A stretch of 64,000 bases of DNA from Prostheceraeus crozeri (Eukaryota > Platyhelminthes > Polycladida > Euryleptidae), in contig CAJQUW010007075.1 in NCBI GenBank assembly GCA_907163375.1, forward strand, positions 310,001 to 374,000, read 5' to 3'. Position 1 is the first letter of the stretch. Each line of letters starts with the position of its first letter. The notes under the pieces are model-generated. The model was not told the origin of the DNA. It saw only the letters and a list, made by a program, of their open reading frames with translations, and searched no databases. This document shows positions 1-9,870 of this stretch, one piece after another. Both the position numbers and the translations under genes were made by a program.

Positions 1-965
1 AGCTTGACAATACGGAAACTATAGAAATGAAATCCAATGAAATGATTGAGGTGAGGTGAATTCGACGACCTACCGCAGTAAAATCAGCATTAAAGAAAGT
101 ACAGAAAGAAAACAGATGTCATCTCGATCGTTTTTCGATGAAATATAGCGCTGCGGATAATACATTGAGTACAGGGTGTCTGCGGCAGTTTCGAAATCTT
201 TCAATGTCAATTATCTTCAAAATTTTGTGCTTCCAAGGGGAATTTCTTCAAAACTTCCACGTTTTTCGAGTCCATTGTTAAAAAAATTCTTTGTGATCCA
301 AATAAAAATTTTAAGAAATCGGGTTTTCAAACCTGATATGAAATATACTTCTTCCTTGACGAATATTCATTTTTTCAGAGAAGAACTCATTAGAAGAGGT
401 CGCTGCACGGCGAAGATATGGGGAATTTTTCTAATAACATCAAACCATCAAACAAGAAAAGCCGTTTTCGTGTACATGTAGACTTAGTTGTCATAGTGAG
501 ACATTATATAATCAAAAGGAATATCTAATTATGTTGGTGTCTCCGGTGCTCCTCATAGCTCGGGAAGTCATTGCATCTTTGTTCTAAATGATTCCATAAT
601 ATGTCAGGTGTCAGAGAATTGAAAATCTGACAGTCAGCTGAGATTCCTTTCCGGATCTGACGACTCAGGAAATTGTTCTTATTAGTAACTGAAAATCAAG
701 GTTAATTAAGATGAATTAAAAGAAGTCTTAATGAATTAAAGAAGTCTTTTCAATGTCACACTTGTAAAGAAATATTTTTTGGTCAAATTCATGATTTTTA
801 ATGCCAAACCTCCTAATCTTTTCTAGTTTTTCGAGTGAATTGTTCAATCGATTATTTCGAGTTTCAATATCAAATTCACAAAGGCCCCAAATTTCGAGAA
901 TGAAATTCCCGCTTTCAAGTGCTCTAATTTCTTGATTTTTGGATTCATAGAGTAAGAACTGTATA
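1..965. other. Non-coding, AT-rich; no gene seen
   Basis: Probably SARM1 intron. A weak plus-strand frame (176-481) has no start of its own and no recognisable domain. The sequence at 174 (CAGGGTGTCTGCGG) looks like a DNA-transposon end, similar to that at 3356, but I found no partner end. Confidence 0.4.
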
Positions 966-1704
966 TTAGGTAGAGTAGCAACTCAGTATTAGCTAAATCC
1001 CCGATGTGCATGCAGTTCCGATTTTATTGAATGAACTCGAGTTGAGACCCAGTACTGCATGTGAGATATGCAAACTTTTACACTTTTGGAGAAATTTACA
1101 CGGATTTGACTGTTAAGTGATCATGATAGCAATACAGCAGGAAGAACAGTATTTTACAAATCATCCGTGTCATCACAACCTTGCAGAGGTAATACGATGG
1201 GTGATTATTTTAATACTGAGCCATAGAAATAAGAGTATCTTCTTAAGCGTAATCTTATCGCAAATTACCTGGAGCTGAAAGAGCATAATCATCATATCAT
1301 CATCAAAGACAATGATCATAATTAACTCTAAAAGATGTAAATGGATCCGCAATATCATTCAGATTCAAGAAATGAAACATAAATTTAGTGAATCATAATA
1401 TCATGCCGATGAGAATTGAATTAAAAATTTAAAATTTCAGCCAACAAAAACAATAAGATCTCAACTGTTTCACGAAGACTTGCATTTTAATGCGGTTCAT
1501 GAAATTTCCTTGATAATCAGCTTAATTTCCGATTAATTGAGACACCTATTAGCAAATTTTCATTCATTTCAATATCCAGCAAGTTCCATACTACTTATAT
1601 AGAGGTGCCAAATCGCTAGTATTTAAACACAGGAATAATTTGCAAAAATTTAGTTTCTCAAAAAATGCATGCTGAGTGTTTTGAGTCGGCATTCTACCTA
1701 CTTT
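966..1704 (-). mobile_element. Dispersed TIR repeat, copy 1 (about 740 bp)
   Basis: The reverse complement of this stretch aligns almost end to end with 16776-17536. Shared blocks include AAATTTTTGCAAAT, ATGCAAGTCTTC, ATGATTCACTAAAT, TGCTATCATGATCA and CATATCTCACATG. Both copies end in a short inverted repeat of the type TAGGTAGAGTNNCNACTCA. No reading frame of length is kept, so this is a non-autonomous DNA transposon or similar repeat. The copies are clearly diverged, so insertion is old. I cannot assign a superfamily. Confidence 0.7.
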
Positions 1705-3349
1705 ATACCTATTCTACGGTTGGACCTCTCTACAGAAACATCCATTGTTTGACGAAAACCCGCTCCAGTGCATGAAAGCTCTAAATCGGCTAAAACCAGA
1801 TCGAAGTCTGTGGAGAACACCATATTCTTCCTTGGTAGATATCGTCCACGGTGCTTTTTTATCCCTATCCACGGACAGGGATGAAGCGTCGGAGCTGGCA
1901 TTTGGAGCTTTCCCAACTCTCTGCCCACCTGACCGTGCCAATGAAAATCCAATAGCTCAAATAAAAACAAATATTTCAACTTAATAATGCACACATGATT
2001 ATGATGCATCACACGTGGGCCCTTTTCATCTACAACCATTTGATTGCATGTGCCATACTTCATCAACATATAAAATCAAATCAATGAGTAGCTGCCAATG
2101 CATCTACACGAGTTATCATGATTATGGCGCATGGAAAGATAACTTTTGTCCATCATTTTAAGTTTGATGCCCAAAGTCAAGGTTATTCGAGAATTTTAAG
2201 GTTATCAAAGAGTGGACAATATTCATACACTTGTTGCTCTCACAGGATGGGCATAGTAAAATCTGATAAATGCGTTGACTCTAATCCTGTACCTCTTGTA
2301 CTAAGAGCGTGAGCTACTGAAAAAAACGTCAGTCCAACATGCTCTACAACAAAAGACAAACGATCTACAGGTGAGACAAACGTTAATCCTTTTTTCTTGG
2401 CTGTGTATTATGCAAAGTAGCGTTGCACCGGATTTGACACTTTTACCAAATCCGGCCGAAATGCTGGTATTTTACCCGCTGCCGTTACTTATCGTTCTTC
2501 TAAGGAGCTCTACAAGATATTTCATTTTCTTATTAATGATTTTTATTTGTTTCCAGTATGTAGTTTAAAGTACTAAATGCATTGTTACATCAATGTACAC
2601 TGTGCAATGGATATTATTTTTGCATGTAGGCTACATCTAATTTATCATTCATCAGGTGACCACAGTCCGTTTTTTTGCCGAATGGCATTAAGTTCTGGAA
2701 GGCCACTTGTACAAAGAAATTACTTAAACGCATGCTGCGCTACGTTGTGAAATGAATGTTAACAGAATGTCATTTCGGGGAAATTAATTGGATGAATTTT
2801 TATTACGTTTCATGTAATCCCTTCGAAATTTTTTTATTATCGACAGGCCTGCACCAAATGACGTGATAGCTAGGTAATATGTCCCTACTGAGAAATTTAA
2901 TGATAAAATAAGCTTCTTAATAAAATTAAGCCACCCAACCTACTCAGCCGGATTACGTCAACAGCATTAGAAATTAGCTTGTTCTGATGATGGTCGAAGA
3001 TTTAGATTATTCCGAATTAATGCATCTGAAAAGCAGCGCAGAAATAGACAGAAATCATTTATATTAGAAAAGTATCATACTTAAACAGCTTACCCCTGAT
3101 ACTAAATGGATGATTTCTTTATGTTGTTGATGACATTAAATTAATATGTCGTGATTTACGGTGATAAATGACAAAAGTGTTTTTGTAGGTCCTCTGCTTC
3201 CAATTCACTCTTATTTTTTTCCTCATGCATATTTTTCATTCACATCACTTAGTAAAATTGTAAGGATTCTTTGTTATAAATGCCTCAGCGAATGTAACGT
3301 ATTTACTGCATGATACTTTTGACCTTTTGAACTCTGACTTTTGGCTATC
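1705..3349. other. No recognised gene
   Basis: At 1745-2069 both strands are open for 80-120 codons in a locally GC-richer patch. Neither product shows a domain I know, so I do not call a gene. At 2992 the sequence CTGATGATGG, followed about 20 bases later by CCGAA, resembles the hammerhead-like motif noted at 19980-20020. The rest is AT-rich. Confidence 0.35.
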
Positions 3350-3760
3350 CTAACACAGGGTGTCCGCGCAAATTTGAATGAAAATTTCCAGGTGTTTTCC
3401 AGGATTTCCAGGGTAAAATTCATTTCCAGGTTTTCCAGAGAAATTTAGCAAAAAAGGGGGTCAAATTTGAACGAAAATTTCCAGACTTTCTGCAAGGAAA
3501 TTTTGCTCAAATGCACGCGTCAAATTTATAAGAAAAATTCCGGGAAAAATCTACCCTAAGTTCTGTGGCTAAGGAGCTTACACACCATAAAATTAATATT
3601 ATTGACGAAAACAATTTGAAAAGTGGCATGAAATTGGTTGAATTTGAAGGTGATTCTAAATAAAAAATACCAATATCAGACGGCAACATCAGACGGCTAC
3701 ATTATACTTTTAAAAAATAAAAATATAATCGATCGTAACAAATTTAAAGCTTGCGGATTG

Positions 3761-3922
3761 AGGAGAACAAAATAGAGAAAGAGTATAACAATAAATAGCG
3801 AAAAATACAAGACTTAACAATGAAATGTAACATTAACGGAATATCTGTAAAGTCACATTTCATTGTTAAGTCTTGTATTCTTCGTCATTTATTGTCATAC
3901 TCTTTCTCTATTTTGTTCTCCT
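3761..3922. repeat. Long palindrome (arms about 68 bp)
   Basis: The left arm 3761-3828 begins AGGAGAACAAAATAGAGAAA and the right arm 3855-3922 ends with its reverse complement. There are a few mismatches and a loop of about 26 bases. It lies within the 3356-4892 element and is either part of its structure or a nested foldback insertion. Confidence 0.85.
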
Positions 3923-4261
3923 ATTTGAACTGAAGCATTGTTAATCCGTGGAAGGTGGAAGACGAAGAGCCAGAAAGAGGAACATAATGCTTGATGTGCT
4001 ACATATGTATGAGAGCAATCACAATCAGTTTAAGAGAATGACACAGAGAAGAATTGACCGAGGAAAGCTCATTGGCACACGACGTGTCGGGAATAATATA
4101 TCTACATATTGAAAACCTACTTGAAATGTGTTTGAAAATATTCGATATTAGCCTAGGATCATTCAGAACAAGCTTGGTGCCTAAATAGTTTATATGTTCA
4201 GTACCATTTTGCGTCAGCAGATTCTTCCACACGGCAATCAAGTCTGTAATATCATTAATCC

Positions 4262-4590
4262 TAGATTACGGCTCCTAGTTCCCCATAACATACGACGTTA
4301 ATGAGGGAGTCTACAGCACATACGGACTCGTAGTCCACCATTCCACACGACGTTAATGAGGGAGTTTACAGCTCATAGTTCGCCATTCCGCACGACGTTA
4401 ATAAAGGAGTTTACGGCTCCTAATTCCCCATACCACACGACGTTAATAAGTTAATGAGGGAATTTACAACTTCTAGTTCACCATACCGCGCAGCGTTTGT
4501 GAGGGAATTCACAGCTACTAATTCATCATACTGTACAACGATTAGGAGTTCGACAACAGTTCATAGTTAACCATACAACGCAGTTCAGTC
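4262..4590. repeat. Degenerate tandem repeat, period about 55 bp
   Basis: About six diverged copies of a unit containing CACGACGTTAATGAGGGAG, then TTTACAGCTC and a CCATACC-like block. Divergence grows towards the right. It lies within the 3356-4892 element. Confidence 0.75.
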
Positions 4591-4957
4591 TCATTCATGT
4601 TGAATACGTTATAATAGGAGATCACAGTCACTGAAATATTCTAAATTGTATGCGAATGAAGGCTATAATTGTAGCAAATAAGGAGAGATATGAAGAGTAG
4701 AATCTGGAAAAATGGAAAATACTTCAACCATAGAGTATGACTTTAACAACTTTCAATTAGTCTTTTAATTAGTCTCAAAATTTCCAGGATTTGCAGGTTT
4801 TCCAGGGTAAAATTTCATTTTCCAGGAGTTTTCCAGGATAAAATTCATTTTCCAGGTGTTTTCCAGGTTTTCCAGGGGGCGCGGGTACCCTGCTAACACC
4901 TATGAACAGTAGGTGAACAGTAGGGCATTCCAATAATTGTTTGCTTATACACATGAT

Positions 4958-5075
4958 GATGATTTGATTTAACGTCACTGCTTCCCCCTAGCTTGGACGG
5001 TGCTGACACAGTCAGATTTTTCTGGAGCGTTGTGGTACTTTTAGTTCGGATGCCCATCCGGTCGACTTCCAATGA
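4958..5075 (-). mobile_element. SINE (main family), 3' half of a copy split by a retroelement
   Basis: Reverse-strand copy of the tRNA-derived SINE found throughout the window. This part holds the 3' half: body motif GGATGGGCATCCGAACT, then GCACCGTCCAAG and AGTGACGTTAAA. The 5' half resumes at 7789. The 14-base sequence TCGACTTCCAATGA is present on both sides of the interruption, so it is the target duplication of the inserted element. Confidence 0.85.
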
Positions 5076-5157
5076 TCCAAAATACCAGTCATCGAGTTAT
5101 AAATATGTCAAAAAAAGACGGAGAGTAATTCGAAGAGAACTCGAATATATTGACGTT

Positions 5158-5197
5158 ATTCACAAATTTTCGGCCGAAGCCTTCATCAGGTGAAATT
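5158..5197 (-). ncRNA. Hammerhead-ribozyme-like motif in the PLE 3' end
   Basis: Read on the minus strand: UUUCAC, then the core CUGAUGA, one extra A, a perfect stem GGC-UUCG-GCC, then GAA, AAUU, U and GUGAA. This is the hammerhead layout: stem I (UUCAC with GUGAA), CUGAUGA, stem II, GAA, stem III and the cleavage nucleotide U. Stem III would be the palindrome AAUU with no loop, which could only form between two molecules. Type I minimal hammerheads are known in Penelope-like elements. The extra A before stem II and the tiny stem III leave activity uncertain. Confidence 0.6.
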
Positions 5198-5526
5198 AAC
5201 AGTGAAATTGTGATGTAGATGGACGCAATGACAGTGGACACGTAGTGGTAATCACAAACGTCACATGATCTTGAAGCAAGTGCTTCAAGTGCTTTTCATA
5301 ACATTAAAACTGCAGCAAGAAGATGTGGAACATTAAATAAACCAAATCTAACAGCTAAAAACAGAAAATGAGATACAGTAACTGACCAAGAATAAAACAG
5401 CATATGTACAAACAGAATAATTACAGTATAAGAAAGAGAAACAGGTTACTACAACCAAACAGTAAGTAACACAATTTGATTATGACCAGAGTAATTTTCA
5501 AAATTAAAATAAAAAGAAGGGCTACT

Positions 5527-5778
5527 TTACACGTCTAATTCCCTACCTATGCATCCATTCATTAATAGTCGATGATTTCTTCTAATATTTAGAGCTTCCA
5601 TAGAGCGACGGACATTAGGATGCTTCACATTTCTATCCAGCAATTTCCATTTCAGGGGTAAATTACTAGACCTAGGGTTAACATCATGACTAGCTAGATG
5701 ACGAAAACTCGCAGAATTTATATCAAATAAATGTTCTTTGAAACGCGTAGCAAAAGTCCTACAAGTTTCACCGATATA
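5527..5778 (-). pseudogene. PLE GIY-YIG endonuclease, C-terminal half
   Basis: Continuation of the frame broken at 7503. It reads IGETCRTFATRFKEHL, then a conserved helix region containing RRSMEALNIRR, and ends RELDV with TAA at 5527-5529. The arginine after IGETCRT and the ...FKEHL block are typical of GIY-YIG nucleases. It has no frameshift of its own. If the mariner and one TA are left out, the two halves read through without a stop, so this part was intact when the mariner landed. Confidence 0.78.
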
Positions 5779-7502
5779 CAGGGTGGCGCACGTAAACCGC
5801 CGGATTTTAAACTTTTATTACTCCTCAAATATTCATCCGATCGTCATGAAATTTCGACTCATACTAGTTTGGAGTATAGGATTTATGATGATTATACCTG
5901 TTGTACTGAGAATTGTCAGAAAATTCTGATTCTATTGACCGAATGACATGTACTCATTTTGTTGACATCGAAAATCTAGATCAAGTTAATTAACTTACCA
6001 TGAATCGTATTCTGCACAACGAATTGTGCGCAGTCTTGAAGTGAATATTGTTCAGTTACTTCCATGTCTTATAGAATACCATTCGACGATTAAATCACTA
6101 TCTGAAAAGAATCGAACATAGAAGAATGGATGATTATTAGGTTGCAGAACAAGCAAAATGCGCGGCTTGGTACAAATGGCTCAAGAGTCCAGTGGAGGTA
6201 CAAATGCTTTATCATTCGGAGTATGGCAAGAACGCGAGAGCACCGGATGCCCGTACCATAAAGCGGTGGCACACAAACCTGTTGACCAGTGGTAGTGTGG
6301 TGACTGTCAAGCGGGACCGGTCATCTTCTGAACGAACGGAGCAGAATGTGGAACGAGTTGTGCAGCACTTCGAGGAGGACCAAAACACATCTACCCGTCG
6401 TGCATCTAATGCACTTCAAGTGAGTCGCCGCACTATCCAGCGCATCCTTCATGACTATGGATGGCATCCGTACAAGGTCCAGGTGGTGCAGCGATTACGC
6501 GAAGAAGATCTGGAAAACCGAATGAAGTTCGCAGAACAAGAGCTACAGCGCATCCAAGCCAACCCGAGCCATTTAGTGGAACTAACCTGGTCCGATGAAG
6601 CTCACTTCCATCTGGATGGTGGTATGAATCGCCACAATTGTCGTTATTGGGCCAACCAGAACCCTCACTGGATCAAGCAAGAGTCTATGCACTCTCCACG
6701 CACCACCGTCTGGGCGGCAATCATCCAATCAGGTATCTACGGACAAGGATCAACAAGGATCGGTATCTCAAGATGCTACAGGAGGAATTTTGGCCAGCGG
6801 TGCAGTCGGACAGAAGAGGCAGGAGCATCACATTCATGCAGGATGGTGCACCTCCACACTGGGGACTTCCTGTGCGTGAGTGGTTGAACAAGAAGATGCC
6901 TAACAGATGGATGGGACGTGGATCTCCTAACATGCCCTGGCCACCGCGTTCACCTGACCTGACGCCTTGCGATTTCTTCTTGTGGGGTTTTGTCAAGTCC
7001 AAGGTTTACCATACACGGCCAACATCCATGCAAGACCTGAAGGACCGCATCATACAAGCATTTCAAGAAGTGACAACTGAGATGTGTCGAGAAACTTCTC
7101 TGGCCTACCAAAAGCGACTCGAATCCGTTCTCGAAAATGGAGGAGGACACGTTGAAGTTCGATGACTACTAACACTTTTTTCTAATGCTTTTCATTTAAT
7201 AAATGTTTTCTATGACATTTACCTTAATTCGTTTTGGTCATTATTGATAAAGACGTGGGGGAAATAAAGGGAAAAGTTTATCATTAAATTTTACATGTTA
7301 TGATACATTGTTGGTATGTCAATTTTACTACATGTCATTCGGTCAATAGAATCAGAATTTTCTGACAATTCTCAGTACAACAGGTATAATCATCATAAAT
7401 CCTATACTCCAAACTAGTATGAGTCGAAATTTCATGACAATCGGATGAATTTTTGAGGAGTAATAAAAGTTTAAAATCCGGCGGTTTACGTGCGCCACCC
7501 TG
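5779..7502 (+). mobile_element. Tc1/mariner-like (IS630-type) transposon, nearly complete
   Basis: A 1724-bp element flanked by the TA target duplication (5777-5778 and 7503-7504). Its terminal inverted repeats are unusually long: 174 bp (5779-5952 and 7329-7502), starting CAGGGTGGCGCACGTAAACC. I count only about two differences between the arms, which points to a recent insertion. It carries one transposase gene with a stop and a frameshift. It sits inside the GIY-YIG motif of a Penelope-like element. Confidence 0.93.
6126..7165 (+). pseudogene. Mariner/IS630-type transposase, broken by one stop and one frameshift
   Basis: A transposase of about 345 residues. An ATG at 6126 is followed by TAG at 6138. 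The frame then continues KCAAWYKW into the helix-turn-helix region (YGKNARAPDARTIKRWH, then SNALQVSRRTIQRIL). The first catalytic motif is WSDEAHFHLDG. A frameshift near 6745-6760 moves the frame, which continues INKDRYLKMLQEEFWP, then FMQDGAPPHW (second Asp) and PRSPDLTPCDFFLWG (third Asp). There are 37 or 42 residues between the second and third Asp, depending on which Asp is catalytic. Stop at 7163-7165. The DDD residues are all present, but this copy should not make a working protein. Confidence 0.9.
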
Positions 7503-7750
7503 TACATCTGATCACAAATAGTACGAGTACAAGTAATTTCATAAACAATAAATTTAGTATAACAAATCGTTGGCTTGCTGGCATATGTACACGAAATACA
7601 ATCTGGAGAACATACACGATGTGCCCTTAATGGCTGCAAAGACTGAGACAAAGGTAAATTATTTCTAAAAACAATTTGCATGTTAGACTCAAGACCATTG
7701 TTAATTTCACCTGATGAAGGCTTCGACCGAAAATTTGTGAATAACGTCAA
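7503..7750 (-). pseudogene. PLE GIY-YIG endonuclease, N-terminal half, split by mariner
   Basis: Minus-strand frame with SPDCISCTYAS (Cys pair), then KFIVYEITCTRTICDQMY. This is the zinc-finger-like lead and the first half of a GIY-YIG endonuclease as found at the C terminus of Penelope-like elements. The frame is cut at the tyrosine of the second catalytic dipeptide by the mariner at 5779-7502. The other half continues in the same frame at 5778. Upstream of this piece the element runs straight into its terminal inverted repeat, so the reverse transcriptase is missing. Confidence 0.8.
7703..7742 (+). ncRNA. Second hammerhead-like motif, inverted copy
   Basis: Same motif as at 5158-5197 but on the plus strand, in the inverted terminal repeat at the other end of the PLE. 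Stem II here is GGC-UUCG-ACC, with one broken pair, so it looks weaker than the other copy. It is antisense to the PLE coding strand. Confidence 0.5.
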
Positions 7751-7788
7751 TATATTCGAGTTCTCTTCGCATTACTCTCCGTCTTTTT

Positions 7789-7876
7789 TCGACTTCCAAT
7801 GACACTTTCGGGGCTCGACCTCAGAACCGAAAGATCGATAGGCCAAGCACTTAACACTGTACCACGGAGACCACTC
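7789..7876 (-). mobile_element. SINE (main family), 5' half of the split copy
   Basis: Continues the SINE interrupted at 5075. It holds the tRNA-like 5' part: reverse strand GTGGTCTCCGTGGTACAGTG (A box), GGCCTATCGATCTTTCGGTT and the B-box-like GGTCGAGCCCC. Confidence 0.85.
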
Positions 7877-8143
7877 AGTGGAAACAATATCATTTCAAAT
7901 GGATACCAAAGTGTCAGAAAGCTCCGCCTGGTACTGATCATGTTGGAAATTTCTACTGATAAAACTTTTCAACTAACAGTTGCCAATATAATTCTAGGAC
8001 AAAACAGTCATCAATAATAATGCATTTGTAAATCAGCTCTATCCCATCAAACTCTTTCTGGTGAATCCTAAACTGTCACCGATAACAAATAATTAGAAAA
8101 AGAAACAATAAGATGATAAGAATAAGCAGTAATTATAACTTAC

Positions 8144-8362
8144 TTTTCCAGTCTTGAAAGCCGGCACCAGCTCATCAAAACCAACTTGCTCAAGCCAGAA
8201 TTGAACATCCTCTTCCGTCCATAAAGGAACTTGTGGACTAAGTTTGTAAGGGACCTTTTCACCGATGCTTTCTAGAGCACTTGCTGCCAATCGTGATGAT
8301 ATTGCATTTGGCAAGCTTGCAACGAATTTCAAAACTTCTAATGCTCCTATTTCGTCGAACAT
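8144..8362 (-). CDS. SARM1: SARM1-like gene, third visible exon (ARM end and start of SAM 1)
   Basis: Exon of 219 bases (73 codons), phase 0, with acceptor TTCTTGCAG and donor GTAAGT. The peptide starts MFDEIGALEVLKFVAS (last ARM helix, following KTA of the previous exon). It then has ASALESIGEKVP, the linker, and the SAM opening PLWTEEDVQFWLEQVGF followed by DELVPAFKTGK. SARM1 proteins carry an 'SWKEAEVQTWLQQIGF' type SAM 1 start here. The exon stops inside SAM 1, so at least the rest of SAM 1, SAM 2 and the catalytic TIR domain must follow at lower coordinates. I saw no convincing next exon between 1 and 8143, and with introns of about 20 kb it is probably outside the window. Confidence 0.88.
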
Positions 8363-8483
8363 CTGCAAGAATTCGGATGCAGTAAACATGAATTGCACAT
8401 GCATAAAAAATGTACCGGGAGCGTTCACTTTGACACTCATATATGAGTTAAGCAGAAAAGTAGAATCGCTTCATAGTAAGACT

Positions 8484-9263
8484 CAGGGATGGAACCGTCC
8501 CGGGCTGGGCCGACCGGCCCAGGCCCCCGCCATATATGTCAGCCGGCCGGCCAGACCGACCTGAGTCTGCACAGGGAATTAAAATAATTATCCTCAATAA
8601 AAATAAAACATTTAAGCCAGCAATTAAATTATCTAATAATGATTACGTAAAGATTTGCCTTCTGACGCGCTATGAAATCGGTCATGGAATTTTGATCATG
8701 GATGTCCATGTTTATTGATACACAATAACAAACTTTGAAAGTACTCATACCTAAATTTCTATGAATGATACATCGCGATCGTTTTGAAAATTCAAAATAT
8801 GCATCATCAATGAGACTTAGAAAAATGAATTCCCTATACCTTCAGCAATAGTAAGGTCTATATATGTAATTCAAGGTAGCAGCGGTGAGTCTGAACGACA
8901 TTTCAGTAGTGCCGGTCGGATAGTCAATGAAGTTTGTTCACGTCTAGATCCTGATTCCGAAGAATCTCTTGTTGTTCTCAGGGAGGCGTCCTTGAATCAT
9001 TTGTGGGGTTAAACTACATGACACTCAATGCGTTTTGAAGAAGTCCGTTTCCCTACGAATATTTTTTTTAACTACTGAAATGATATTCTGCCTGTCCTAT
9101 CAGAGTTTATAATATTACAGTACAAGAATATAGTATATACAATTATACATGCAATGGCATAATTGATTGCATAATGCTATCATATCTTTCATACAATTGT
9201 TTAAATTCAACTTAACTAGAAAACCGGCCCGGGCCCTAAAAATCTGTCCCGGTTCCATCCCTG
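8484..9263. mobile_element. Non-autonomous hAT-like element, 780 bp
   Basis: Terminal inverted repeats CAGGGATGGAACCG at both ends (8484 and, inverted, 9263), followed inward by GC-rich CCGGCCC-type blocks. The inside is AT-rich without a transposase. CAGGG ends are typical of hAT elements. The flanks share only GACT, so the 8-bp duplication is not clear. It lies about 120 bp upstream of the SARM1 ARM/SAM exon, inside the intron. Confidence 0.7.
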
Positions 9264-9589
9264 GACTACGACTGTCATTACATTCATAGAAAATATGGAT
9301 AACTGACTGGAAATCATATTTTCAAATGATGTGCAACATTGAAAATATATACAAATAAGTTTACATAATTATAGAATTTTAGGTAGTCCTTAAGAGGACT
9401 GATGATCGTTTCCACGGCAAACAATGCGAAGTCAAAATTTTCTATCATAACACACAAATTGAAAGAAAAGTATCTTAAAACAATGGGCGAACGAAAATTG
9501 CAATTGTTAAACACAAATCTCGACACCGGTGAGTCACATTTTAGGTTCGTCAGGAGCAAAACCAACCAGCTTTGCATTTCGGGCGATAA

Positions 9590-9870
9590 GAAGATGGACA
9601 GACGTGAAAGATGCAATACAAACAGCGAGAAATTTAAAGTAGAGTAGGCCGGTCACCTCTCAAGGAGAACTGACAATCGATGGACTGTGCGCGTAACGGA
9701 GAAAAAGAGGAAAACAAAAACGAAGGTGGAGAGACGAGCTGCCCAAGATCTTCTCGAGAATTGCGATGGACAGAAGTCTGTGTTCCAGAACGAGGAGGGA
9801 GGTCATTTTCCTGAACGGATGAAAACGGCTACAGTTAACAGTAAATAATTTCCTGTATGGAGGACCCCCG
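9590..9870 (+). pseudogene. LINE reverse-transcriptase C-terminal relic
   Basis: The frames give AGHLSRRTDNRWTVRV with the expected leading Trp replaced by a TAG stop, then, after a frame change, RRWRDELPKIFSRIAMDRSL. The pair 'WAGH..RR.D.RWT..V' and 'RWRD.L......A.DR..W' is the usual C-terminal signature of non-LTR retrotransposon polyproteins. Several frame changes show it is long dead. Confidence 0.6.

Larger units (their letters stand above)
3356..4892. mobile_element. 1.54 kb TIR DNA element with TTTCCAGG-rich ends
   Basis: The left end is CAGGGTGTCCGCGC. The right end, inverted, is CAGGGTACCCGCGC. The element is flanked by a 6-base direct repeat CTAACA (3350-3355 and 4893-4898). Subterminal blocks at both ends are made of repeated TTTTCCAGG units. 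No transposase is encoded, so this is a non-autonomous element. The CAGGG end is hAT-like, but the visible duplication is 6, not 8, so I leave the superfamily open. Inside are a 68-bp-arm palindrome and a degenerate tandem repeat. Confidence 0.72.
5076..7788 (-). mobile_element. Penelope-like retroelement remnant inserted in a SINE
   Basis: A 2.7 kb insertion (about 1 kb without the mariner inside it), bounded by a 14-base target duplication (5062-5075 and 7789-7802). It codes on the minus strand for the C-terminal GIY-YIG part of a Penelope-like element (PLE). The reverse transcriptase region is absent, so the copy is heavily 5'-truncated. The ends form inverted repeats of about 90 bp (5109-5203 against 7700-7787), each holding a hammerhead-like motif. 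Inverted, LTR-like ends and hammerhead motifs are known for PLEs. Confidence 0.8.

Noticed and set aside
1698-2069. Overlapping open frames on both strands, about 80-123 codons
   Set aside because: No domain, no splice context and both strands open equally. I could not decide for either strand.
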